A stretch of 64,000 bases of DNA from Lenzites betulinus. Lineage: Eukaryota > Basidiomycota > Agaricomycetes > Polyporales > Polyporaceae. The stretch is taken from NCBI GenBank assembly GCA_022264855.1, contig JABYQU010000026.1:1-64000 (forward strand). The letters run 5' to 3'. Of the stretch, positions 34,444 to 44,513 are shown in pieces; within the stretch, counting starts at the first letter, position 1, and every line of letters begins with the position of its first letter. A program made the translations under genes and the position numbers. Below the pieces are notes generated by a model that saw nothing but the letters and a program-made list of their open reading frames with translations, was not told where the DNA came from and ran no database searches.

Positions 34444-35847
34444 GGCGGCAGTGGGGTAGTGGCTGGCCAGTTGAGGTGAGGTCTGCTATGCGTTACGCGG
34501 TCATAATATGATGGCTGAAGAATTTTGGACCTTCTCGCAAGTCCGGATGGTACGAAGCTTACGAGTCGACCGACATGAACGCATGAGTATTAATTCACCG
34601 TGAGTGTGGGCATGGTAGTACTTGCAGCAGCCGCAGCAGCCGACAACATGTGAACACAACTGAATGGATCTCTAGCTCGAAACCCCTGGCTTTGACACCG
34701 GCCAGAAGGCAATCTTGACGGATGATCAGCTGAAATTGGACCTATGAGTACACACAGGAAGATATTTTTAGGAGCCACACACCAATCGCGTACTACTCAC
34801 TGTGCAGTTTTGCAAGTTGACGATGGTGACTGCAGGGTGGAATAAATGGAATGTTTCCTTTCTTTGTCCTTGGAAGATATATACCTTGGTAACTTCTTTC
34901 GCAAAGGTCATGGCCTCGCACACCCATAATACACAATCGTCGAGCATTGGCCCGGGTACGTCGGAAAGCAGTCGAGACCGACCACGGTAGCATTTGTGCC
35001 GTACCTTTAGAAGCAATGTTCTGCATTGCGACGGTGCTCTTCCAGCAAGATCCGTATTTCGTGCTGACAATAAGACCGCAAACCGCGCAAGACCGGGAAG
35101 CGTTCGTTACATGGTAGTTTTACCGATGGATGGGCATTCGGCGCTTATTAGTATTCAGACTCTCAGAGGGCTGACCCCTGTTTGCTCTTGTTAGGATCAG
35201 GAGTCCTGCCTTGTAGCGGGGTCACGGTGACGGTCATGTCACGGGAGGGAACGGGCGCTCAATGCCTTGGCTCTTCGCGCAGACGCGCGATGTTCCGTTC
35301 CTCGTCGAACAGGTCATGCCCTTCGAAGTTCAACGTTCAACGAGCAATTTAGTCAGTCAATTCACCTGTTAACACGAATGAGATCTCGCTGACCGATAAA
35401 ACCAACAGTAGACAAGCCTACGAGGTAGCATTAAAGCACAAAGCTTCCATCACTTGATCCTCCACACACTGGCGAGTAGCATGATGCGCCATCGTCGTCG
35501 AGCCGCATGCCTGCGCCGAATGAGAAGACCATAATGTCCGAGCAGCCGACGTGTGCCAAGTGAAGTACATGCTCCGACCATCCGGGCAAACGCCCCCACG
35601 CGCGGTATCACGCGCACCCCAAACCTCCAAAACATTCAGGTGATAGGCCGATGATGTCACTGCGGTGCGCTGCGCAAACAGGCTGAGCGTTCTGCAACCA
35701 CACCGTGGCCACTTCCATCGGAACTTCGCATCGACACCACCAACTGAAACCACTCGGCAGAGCTCTCTCACGCTAATCCTCGACCTTTCGGGAAGTATAT
35801 GAACTCGCGGTCCTGCCCGCCTGCACACGACTCACTTACCTCCCACC
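34444..35847. other. Intergenic, 1.4 kb, with one coding-like scrap on the minus strand
   Basis: At about 34985-34890 (minus) a frame reads VPGPMLDDCVLWVCEAMTFA followed by KEVTK and a GTATATATC that could be a donor; a possible acceptor TGCACAG lies near 34800. It reads like one exon of a protein but no neighbouring exon was found, and I do not recognise it. The remainder shows nothing. Confidence 0.35.
35793..35801 (+). promoter_or_regulatory. TATA-like element of the CipC-like gene
   Basis: GAAGTATATGAAC lies about 50 bp upstream of CCCACCATGG at 35848, which is a good start context. Confidence 0.45.
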
Positions 35848-37302
35848 ATGGCCTACAACTACTACCAAAGATCCGTGCCCGGCTGGGGCACTTCGCAGGT
35901 ACGCGTGCCTTTCAGCTATGACGTGTGCATAGATCCTGACCCACTCTCCTATCAGTTTCAGTTCGGTTCACCCTGGGTGCCGTCCTTCCAGCCACAACCT
36001 TCATGTACGTTACAATCAAACTGGTTCTCGCAGTCCTCTTTCTGACTGAAGCCATCTACACTACTCAGGGGGCGGCATGGACTTCTACAGGGCCCATGCC
36101 ATTAACCCGGATCCGTATGTGGACCAAAATGTCGTAACATCCGCGTTGTGTTCTTATGTCTTTTTGCCCCAGAACATTATACAACTCAGTCATGAGCCGC
36201 GCGCCTCAATTCTCGACAATGGGTCTCGGCCGCCACCAGGCCTATCGATGGCACAACTCGGTGTACAGCGGCACGGTACGTGGCGCGTGGATTTAATTCA
36301 ACATTTTTACTTGCTGAGGCTGCACCAGGTCTCGTTGACACAACTCCTTCCGCCGGACATCGGTGCCGCGGCCGCATACGAGATGTACCGCACATGGAAA
36401 CACAATTCATTCCTGTACGAACCCCTGAGCGCCGACCGCGCGCAGCAGCGTGAAGGCCTTATCGGCATGTCTATCGCAGAAGGCAAGTGTCGCGTTCGCC
36501 ATCGCAGGCCCGTCTTCTAAACTATCTTTCACAGCAACGAGACTATGGCAATACACCGGACGCGCGGGGGACGTCTACGGCCAGCGAGCCGCATGCGAAG
36601 CAGCGGCGGCCACAGCGTCCATGCTCGCAGATCGCGTACGTGCTCACGCTTCCTGCACACGATGCCTTGATCTCACCCTTCACGCAGCTCCTAGGCTCCA
36701 TATACGGCTCCATGCCGATGTCTCCCTCGCCATACATGACCAGCGCCGCGCTCCCCGGCACCCCCGCAAGCTTCGGCGGTGGCATGTCTCTCGGTGGCGG
36801 GTCCCCCTTCCTCGGCGCGTCGCCCATGGGCTCGCCGTACGCCGCCTCTGCAGGGCTTCCCGGCTCGTACGGCTCGGGCGTCGGGATGCAGATGTCCCCC
36901 GCGCCCGCGACGGTCGTCATTGCGCGGCCGCACAGCCGACACTCGCACCGACACGGCCACCACCACCACCACCATCATCGGCATGGCCATGGCCATCACC
37001 ATCACCGCCGCGCTCGGAGCGTCGACGTCATTCGCTCTGGGGGGTACGCTAGTGGATATGGCGGGTATGGGGGAGGAGGGTATGGTGGTGGCGGGTATGC
37101 AGGGGGCGCAGGCGGTTATGGAGGGTATGGAGGGTATGGCAGCAGCGGGTATGGCGGCGCGGGGTATGGCGGGTATGGTGGTGGTGGGTACGGGGGAGGG
37201 GGGTATGGGATGCGAGGGTACGGAGGCGGGCTCGCGCATAACTTTGCGTCGGGCGTCGGGGCGGGTCTGCACGCGACGGGCTATGGATATGGGCGATATT
37301 AG
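35848..37302 (+). CDS. CipC-like protein with His-rich and Gly/Tyr-rich C-terminal tail
   Basis: CipC-type proteins are small fungal stress or growth-linked proteins of unknown biochemical role. Proposed exons 35848-36004, 36069-36114, 36197-36275, 36329-36482, 36535-36635 and 36688-37302 sum to 383 codons plus stop. The start MAYNYYQRSVPGWG leads to the core: LTQLLPPDIGAAAAYEMYRT, FLYEPLSADRAQQREGLIG, SIAEATRLWQYTGRAGDVYG, RAACEAAAATASML. The AAAAYEMYRTWKH element is what suggests CipC/DUF3759. The tail has SPYMTSAALPG-type repeats, about 20 histidines (residues near 270-290) and a long GGYGG series ending GYGYGRY. The fourth intron is GC-AG. The acceptor of exon 3 (TCATGAG at 36196) is the least certain point; the alternative at 36189 breaks the phase downstream. 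No signal peptide. Confidence 0.6.
36483..36534 (+). other. GC-AG intron in the CipC-like gene
   Basis: GCAGAAG is followed by GCAAGTGTCG and the acceptor TTTCACAG at 36534 (52 bp). Joining G + CA gives the in-frame MSIAE-ATRLWQYTG. No GT donor nearby keeps the frame, and GCAAGT is the preferred donor of the rare GC-AG class. Confidence 0.75.
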
Positions 37303-38740
37303 TGATGGGGATTCGTCGTCGTCCAATGTGGCGTCTGTTCGCATCTAGTGTAGTAATTCTGTCGCAGCTAGGCTCAGGCTAATATGTATCGTATCGTTAT
37401 TGTGTACATGTATAGTTTTGTATGTACGATAGCCGATGGACCACTCTCGTTAATGTATACGTACTATCTATTGAGTTCTTGGCGTATGCTACAACCGCGT
37501 TTGTTTGGACGAGCAAGGCACCAATTCACTCCCGAGCCGTCCATATTTCAATGACAAGGCCACCTTGGAGCATTGCTCAGTTGTCCACCGCCTTCACAAG
37601 GCGACCATCCTGTGCGATCCCGACATCATCACGTCGCGCCAACTCTCCGCCAAGCTCCCGCTGTCGCGGACAGACGGACACCCAGAACCCATGTCCGTCC
37701 TCGGCGCGACTATTAAGCAGCAGCGATACTGAAAGCGTCGAAACGGGGCGCGTCGGAGCTTGCCCGCGGGCGCCGGATCGTCCGCAGAGCGCGCAGACGG
37801 GAGACAGACTTGGATGATGATCAGGTTCGACCACGCTCAGGCTGCGGCGGGGGACAGTCAAGTCCCCGAAGCGCGTTTCGTGGAACACCTGAATTTCGTG
37901 GTCGCTCGCGGGGATAAGTTCGGCAGTAGTGCGGTTCTGCGCATGTCATGCCCCCTATTTAGACTCGTTATAAGGGTCCCGGCGAAAATATCTTCGCTTC
38001 TTCAAACGCCGAACGTTTAAAGCATGGTTGTGCGCAGAAGTGGGATGACTAGGCTGAACGAGCATCTAGGGCGCGGGATATGACGCCCTTTTCCTGGGTT
38101 CATCAGCCTCTGCGGCGAGGGGCTGTGAATAGATTGCAGTTAGCACTGTGAGTACTTGAGTAGGGCGTCAACGTGTGCAACATGCCTTGTGATACCCCGG
38201 GTCAAAGTTGACGTTGCTAAGAGTGCCACCGAGGTCCAAACGCGACCCTGGTTAGAGCTCACCGGACCATGCGCGCAACATCGAGCTGGTTGCAGGTCCG
38301 TACAAGTCGTGTGCCGTGCCCGTTGTCAGTGCTACAGGACCGGACAGAGATGGTGGTCCCCGGTTACCGACGGCGTCTCGCAGCCATTCTGCCATTGCCA
38401 GTCCGGCTGGGGCCATGTGTTCTTCGACGTGCTGCGACTACGGTACCGCCATGAAGTTGAGTCACCTCGTATGTAAAGCGCGCGAGGAAGACTCACAGAG
38501 TCAGGACAACGGCTACTGCGATCTGTAGAATCGTCTGTTCAACATTCAACACTCACCACCGTCGCTATATGTTCGTGTGCACAGCCGCAACGACGGTAGG
38601 CGCGCGAATGTCGATGGAGATGGGATGGGCGTAACGCTGTGTCTCGACTCTCTAGGTTTGGTCTATGATATAACCATCTCCACCGCTGGGTATGAGCAGC
38701 CACATACCACTTATCCAGCATCCGCCCACTCACCTCAAAC
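37303..38740. other. Intergenic, 1.4 kb
   Basis: No supported gene. A 103-codon frame at 37577-37888 (minus) lacks motifs. A TATA-like GATATAACC lies at 38668-38676, about 70 bp upstream of the next start codon. Confidence 0.45.
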
Positions 38741-39428
38741 ATGAGGCTGCTCCTTGTTATCGCGACTCTATCCGGCACCATAATGGCGATAGCCTCCACA
38801 CCGGGCCTCGATACGAACGCGTCCCCGTCCCAGCTCGCCGATGCGTTAGCCGTGCAGCACCCGGAAGACATCGGGGCCCTTTTCAACGCGCAAATCGTGT
38901 CTTCAGAGGACGTTCCTCCTGTACCAAACGACCCTCGCACAACACCCAGCCTAGTGTCAGATGACGAAGAAGACCCGCTCGACTTCCAGGATCCCCCGGA
39001 GTGCATCCAAGGCGTCGCGGAAGCACCTTGCGCAATCATGAACGTCCAGCGGCAGTGCGGCAGCCGGGCGCCCATCGACATCGACCTCGCGAAGAACTAC
39101 ACGTTCCACCGTGTACGGGTCTCCACCATCGGGGGCAATTGTACGTCTCGCCCCGGCGTGCGCTATGTTCCGAGTCCCCCGTTGACGCAACGCCTCAGGG
39201 AGCATGACGCTCAGCTTCCCGCCGAAAAAGAGCTCAAACAGCACGGACCCGATGCCGATGACCGGAAAAGCCGTCGCCGAGCTCTCGAATATTATAAATC
39301 AGGCCAACTGCAGGCGGTGGTGGGGGCCTTGGGTGGGATGCGCGGTAGACGTGGTGATGACAGTGGTATTCGCGAAGATCGTGGTGAAGCTGCTCGGGTA
39401 TTTGCCTATTTGGGGGATGTTCCGCTGA
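38741..39428 (+). CDS. Small protein with signal peptide and C-terminal membrane segment
   Basis: Two exons (38741-39140 and 39199-39428) sum to 209 codons plus stop; the junction T + GG gives GGNWSMTLSFPP. The N terminus MRLLLVIATLSGTIMAIAS is a signal peptide. The mature part is acidic (SDDEEDPLDFQDPPEC), has a Cys-rich block (CIQGVAEAPCAIMNVQRQC), PIDIDLAKNYTFHRV, and two N-glycosylation sequons near NYTF and NWSM. The C terminus holds a hydrophobic segment (GCAVDVVMTVVFAKIVVKLL) and ends WGMFR, so the protein may stay membrane-bound. No family recognised. Confidence 0.65.
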
Positions 39429-40615
39429 GAACAGCTGCGTTGCGAGGTAAACGTTAAACGCGCCTATAGTACCGTGTCGTCCGGCTAAGGCCACTAACCC
39501 TTGCTGTTCCAGCTTCCAGCTGCCAGGCGCATGGCCCATTGAATGGTTACCCATAGTTTCTCCTACCACATAATTTATCTCAGCCGTGTAAGACTGGAAC
39601 ACCACAAAACAAAGAGCACAGAGCACAGAGTAGACTGAAGAGACGAGCGCACATGAATGATCTCGCCCCGAGTGAGCGAGAGAAGTTGAAGAGAAGCTAT
39701 CGCGGATTCGCGACGGACGGAAAACCCGCGCGACGCATGGCTGTGCTGAACGCTTAACGCGACCATGCGACATACGCACTAATCGGGCCGGCGCCTGTCG
39801 ACGCCTTGTACCGTGCCGGTGGCAGCAGGTCTTTTCCGTCTCTAGCCTACGATACTTGCACCATTAATGGTGAGCAAGAGAGTGGTAAGAGTATACACGC
39901 ACAGACATGAGGAGTATGAGCTGTCCTGAAACTGCGCAGACCGGTGCAAGACGCTTGCAGCAGGCTTCTGAATCGATCTGCCGTCTAACTGCATCCCTTC
40001 CACTACGAACTGGCGATCGCAGCTGGTAGTAAAGCTTCGAGGCCTGTACCCTTCTCGGCGGGACGTTTCAGACTCTTCGCAACGCTGCGCCGACGCGGGC
40101 GCTATTACAGCCACCACGCTTCACACGCGGCTGTCTGCCGTTGTGGGCGCCGCCGATGCCCAGCAATACCGTTCAGGCAGCCGGAGGTGCTGTATAGGCT
40201 CTGCCGCTAAATCAATGATAATTCCCGGCACAAAAGACACAGCATCGGAACACTGCTCCTGCAAACACCGTAAAGTATCAGTGTTCGCCATAGGGAAGCA
40301 TGGCGCCAACGTACCTCGTAGCTACGATCTGTCTTTCGCGCAGAGACATCAACGTAGGTGCTGTGCCAGACCACATTAATGCACGCCGGTCCCGCGCGCG
40401 AGTAAGTGCGGCGGCAGTGCGGGAGGAGTCATCGCACGGCGCGAAATCGTGACAAGCCAGCACAACACACGCACAACAGTGCGCACCAGGCTCGGCGACA
40501 CTGCTTTCTCACCGGCAGAACGAGCGCAGAGCGAGCGTATATGTTCGCGTTGAGCGAGGCGGTAGTGTGCACACACTCACCACCGTACACATCCACCCAC
40601 CCGCTCCACCACGAC
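39429..40615. other. Intergenic, 1.2 kb
   Basis: Only short frames without motifs. A TATA-like GCGTATATGTTC lies at 40536-40547, about 80 bp upstream of the next start codon. Confidence 0.45.
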
Positions 40616-40621
40616 ATGCAC

Positions 40622-41017
40622 ATGCGGTTCCTCCCCATACTCGCCGTTCTGTGCGGCACGATGGTCGCGGCTGCTGCGAGCTGCGCACGAGAGCCGTCCC
40701 TTGTAGACATCGACCTCGCCGTCCACCTGCAATACCTCGACACCGCGCCCCCTTCATCCTCATTACACGCCGCCCAGTGTGAACGTGAAGGAACACGGAT
40801 CCCCACCACCCTGCGAGTCGTCGCAACGCCTGCTCCTACGATCACAGACGCGCCCAACACGGCCCCGGAGCGCAAGTCAACAAGCAAGCGCGTGTACTTC
40901 CGCGCACGGCGGCACGACGCGTCCACCGTGTCGTATTGGATGCTGTATTGGGAGCGTGTCGCGGGGCTTCTGTGGCGGCACAGACATGTGCTCCGTGAAG
41001 GGATATTCGTCATGTAG
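40622..41017 (+). CDS. Putative small secreted protein
   Basis: Single exon, 131 codons from ATG at 40622 (an in-frame ATG at 40616 adds two residues). MRFLPILAVLCGTMVAAAAS is a signal peptide resembling that of the gene at 38741 (MRLLLVIATLSGTIMAIAS). Both also have a VDIDLA / IDIDLA block, so they may be distant paralogues. The mature part is basic towards the C terminus (KSTSKRVYFRARRH) and ends in an aromatic segment (VSYWMLYWERVAGLLWRH). No domain recognised. The opposite strand is also open, so confidence is moderate. Confidence 0.45.
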   Translation: MRFLPILAVLCGTMVAAAASCAREPSLVDIDLAVHLQYLDTAPPSSSLHAAQCEREGTRIPTTLRVVATPAPTITDAPNTAPERKSTSKRVYFRARRHDASTVSYWMLYWERVAGLLWRHRHVLREGIFVM

Positions 41018-41749
41018 ATTGTACTGCTAGGTCAAGCGTGAGTGTTCATTTACCTCTTCACTAGTGTTTGACTCTTACCGCGGGTGTTTACAGGGACTCG
41101 GAATATCGCGCACGGCAGCAACACGAAGGCGCGCAGGATAGACAGGGATGAGGACTAGCAGTGGCAACGGACATCTCGGACATCCTTCGGGATCGCAAGA
41201 GAGAGCATGACGGACTCTATTCACCATGAAGATGCATTAAAGGTTAAGCTTTGAAGGATCAGTCTGCCAGTGGCCGCGCACCTGTAATAATTTATGGCTA
41301 TTTATACGACCAGACCGTTCTCCTATCCGCTGAGCACCGTGACGCGGGACGAGGCGCAGCGGTGAGCCGCACACAGTCTGAGCTGTCTCCAGAAAGTCTT
41401 TCATGACTTGAAGTACGTTGATTTACTGCAAGCAGAGCTGAGAGCACTGCAGTGGCAACTTGCAAGAGTAAAGAGAACAAGGCAGCGGTGTGCAAGCGCC
41501 CATGCACAACTTCCGACACGGTCACCTGACAAACACGTCGCGTCCCCCAACGCCGACATTACCCCGACGTTTTCACCCACACATCCTCCTCCGAACGACC
41601 AGACTCGGGTAAGACCGGGACCATCCACAATCAAGCTCAACCACGAGAGAGACATCCATTCAAACGACACAGCTGAGCTAGGAGCCGGACTTTACACAGT
41701 ACATTGTACACGAGAGGGGCGCAGACAGGCGGACGGAGATGTACACGGA
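41018..41749. other. Intergenic, 0.7 kb
   Basis: A short open frame at 41408-41755 (plus) is mirrored by one on the minus strand. No motif or promoter arrangement supports a gene. Confidence 0.4.
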
Positions 41750-42507
41750 CACTAACAGAGAGGAGACAACAGTAACAGGGGAGGGGAGTGGCGAGAGAGG
41801 TGCACAGCGGGGGGGAGCGTGTGTAATGTCCTGTGCGAGCTACGAGGTGCGAGCGCGGGAATGGGAATGGGAATGGGCGCGAGAATGGACAGAGACTCGG
41901 AAAATGGTGCGCTAGCGGGGTAGTGGTACAGTGTGCACGAGACGGGAGCTGGGATTGGACGCGATATGGAGGTAGGACTGGAAATGCGCGCGAGACGAGA
42001 GACGGGAAACAGGAGACGGGAGAAGCCGGGCTATGGCGAGGCGGGTGTGGGACAGTGGACGCTACCGAGTGTGAGAACGAGAACGGGAGAACGAGAAGAG
42101 AACATCTATGAACGCCGGGGAGAACACCGGCGGTAGGAGGGGTGAGAGCGCGCGCGAGGGGCGCGCGACCGGGGAGGAGGTGATGGGCCGCGCGCGCGGC
42201 GTGGGACCGCGCGTGGGAGTGAGGGTTGGGGGGTGCGAGGGATAGCGCGTAGCGGACGGAGAGCGGATGCAGGAACTGGAGAACGAGAACGATGCAAAGT
42301 GTGCGAGGGCAATTCGACGATACCAGAACGATAAAAACGCGGCGGGTCTGAAGCTTGGAAGGTGGAGGGGAGGATGTGCTCGCGATTAAACGCAACAGCG
42401 AGCAGGTGGGCGGGTTAGGCGGGGTGCAGCTCGAGAGGGAGAAAGGTGACACGGGGGAATAGAAATGAATACGGAATAAAAAGAATAGTGGATAGACATG
42501 ATGCCGC
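41750..42507 (-). other. Strand-asymmetric purine/pyrimidine tract, likely 3' UTR
   Basis: For about 700 bp the plus strand is rich in G and A (GGGAATGGGAATGGGAATGGG at 41858-41878; GAGAACGAGAACGGGAGAAC near 42070), so the transcript of the minus-strand gene ending at 42508 would be pyrimidine-rich. The long open minus-strand frame across it (41637-42575, Pro/Ser/His/Leu-rich) follows from this bias and is not annotated. Confidence 0.55.
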
Positions 42508-44513
42508 TCACGCTCTGCGCACAGCGGCCTTCTTCCTCGCGCCCCCTCCGCTCGCCCGCCTCTGAGTCTTCGCATCGCGCGCGGGGGCCGTCGCCGCGCC
42601 CTCCTCCGCGCCCACAGCGGCGTTAACGGCGGCGCTCACAACATCGCGCTCGCCCTCGTCAATCTTGACCCGCTTCCGCGAGCGCGCGCTGCCTCCCTTC
42701 CCCCTCGCCGTCTTCCGGCCCTTCAATGCAGGCGCCGGTATAGGGCTCTCAACGGACTCGGGTTCCGCCTCGACGTCGTCCGCCTTGCGCTTTCCCTTGG
42801 CGTTCGACCCGCCAGAGGCAAAGACGTCCGCCTCTAGGTCGACGACCGTCCCCTCACTCGCATCGCCCGTCTCGCTCACCGCCGTGCTGCTCCCGCACGA
42901 GCCCGCGCGCGGACGTCCGTCCTGCGTGCCGGCGCTCGCATTGGCGCTGTCCTCCGATCCCTCCGGTTGTTCCAGAGGTGCGGGGGACGTGCCCGGTGTA
43001 GAAAGAGGCGTCGATCCGGCCGACACGGATCCGGAGAGCGTGACGGGGCCGTGCGCGGGCTTGCGCCGAGAGCGGTTCGAGCGACGCGTGGCGCTCGGGG
43101 AGAGGGATGTCGCAGATCGCGTGGCGCGCGCGGTGGTGGTGGTGGTGGTGGTGGACGGCGCGCGAGCGGAGGCGGAGGGGGACTCAGAGGTGGCAAGGGT
43201 GGATTCCGGAAGTGTTGTGGTCGTATCCGGAACCGTAAGCGCGAGCGGCTGTAGGGCGGAGCTCGTGAGCGAAACGTCGAGCAGGTCCTGCTTCATTGCC
43301 TTGCTGGCAGCGCCCGCGTCAGCGGCGACGGCACTGGTAGCTGGGATATCCAGAAGCATCGAGGTCGGCGCCAAGACCGGAGCAGCGACTTCTGCTTGCG
43401 CCAGTGCAGCTTGCGCACGCGTGGTGCGTTGACGTTTGCGCGGACTGACACGCAGTGCTACTTCCTCCTCAGGTGTATTGCTCGAGGCGGCCGCGGTAGC
43501 CTTGCGCTTGCGGAGCGTCATTCCACCGGTCTTCGGTTTCTCCGGTTGAGGTGGCGGCGGGATAAACGACGACTGCAGCCCGTGCAGGGCCCAGATGCTT
43601 TCCGGGAGCCCGAGCCAGCCCACCGGTGAGACGATGGGACACGGGTTGAGTTCTAGATTGGGCGTGAGCATCCGGCGCATACAAGCAAGTAGAGTCGGAC
43701 GTGTGAGACACCCCGGGCGTGGGGAAACGAATAAGAAATTCACGCACGTAGAACCTCCTCGACGACCTCGGCGGTGCGCCGCAGCACGTTCTTCGCCCAT
43801 AGAGCCCAGTGCGCAGGGTGCGTGGGATGGTTGAGGACGCGCAGCGCAGCAAGCGCGAAGACGACCTGCTTCTGCTCCTTGGAGAGCCGTGGGACCTGTG
43901 CTGCATACCACGCTGACCCGGGGCCCGGGAAGAGCTCGTACTGGACAGTGACGACCTCTGCGACGGTGCAGACGGACGCAATCCCGCCCTGATGGGCGCG
44001 CCATCGGAGTCTCTCATCTTCGCTGTGGGAGGCGTATGCGTGTGTGGCGGGAGGCGAGGAGACGTGGGCGTCTATACAGGCGTGTGGAGTGAGTACGGGG
44101 GAGGCGGCGGCGGTGGGGGGCTGGCTGGCGGACACTCGCGGGACTTGCTGCGGTCGCTGCCTCGGTGCGAGACGTTCTAGGGCTGCGAGATATGCGTCGA
44201 CGAGGGGGTGGTTGGCGGTCCAGTGGCCGGTGGCGAGCACGCCTGGCCGGGTCTCGCGCATGTCTAGCACGGGGTATTTGAGGTGGCTTCGGCCCTCCAT
44301 GGTCGGTGTCGAGGAGATAGAGTGGATGGGATACGAGGGCTGGAATGTAGGGGTAGATGTGGATGGAGTAGGATGAGACGGGGTGTAGGGCTCGCCACGG
44401 CCGCAGGACAGGGTATATGCGGGTGTGCTGCGTGAGAGCGAGTGGGAGAGCGCGTACCTGCCGTCGGCGGGGTCGAACGTGAACACCATCTGGGGCGCGT
44501 CGGTGTACAACAT
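42508..44513 (-). CDS. Basic, low-complexity, probably nuclear protein (unknown family)
   Basis: Two exons (44513-43748 and 43652-42508) joined CTA C + AA sum to 636 codons plus stop. Exon 1 begins MLYTDAPQMVFTFDPADG, is Ser/Thr/Pro-rich (SHPTPSTSTPTFQPSYP), and then has a more ordered block: LKYPVLDMRETRPGVLATGH, TANHPLVDAYLAALERLAP, VCTVAEVVTVQYELFPGPGS, and a helical segment RLSKEQKQVVFALAALRVL with HPAHWALWAKNVLRRTAEVV. The junction gives LQLNPCPIVSPVGWLGLPES. Exon 2 is disordered, with a Thr run from an ACC repeat (about 43133-43155) and basic clusters (LRKRKATAAA, SPRKRQRTTRAQ, KGKRKADD, SRKRVK) that look like nuclear localisation signals. A rearranged, frameshifted fragment recurs at 54456-54815. 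No family recognised. Confidence 0.65.

Noticed and set aside
41637..42575. 312-codon minus-strand frame, Pro/Ser/Leu-rich
   Set aside because: Explained by the pyrimidine bias of the strand; it overlaps the verified end of the 636-residue gene in another frame.
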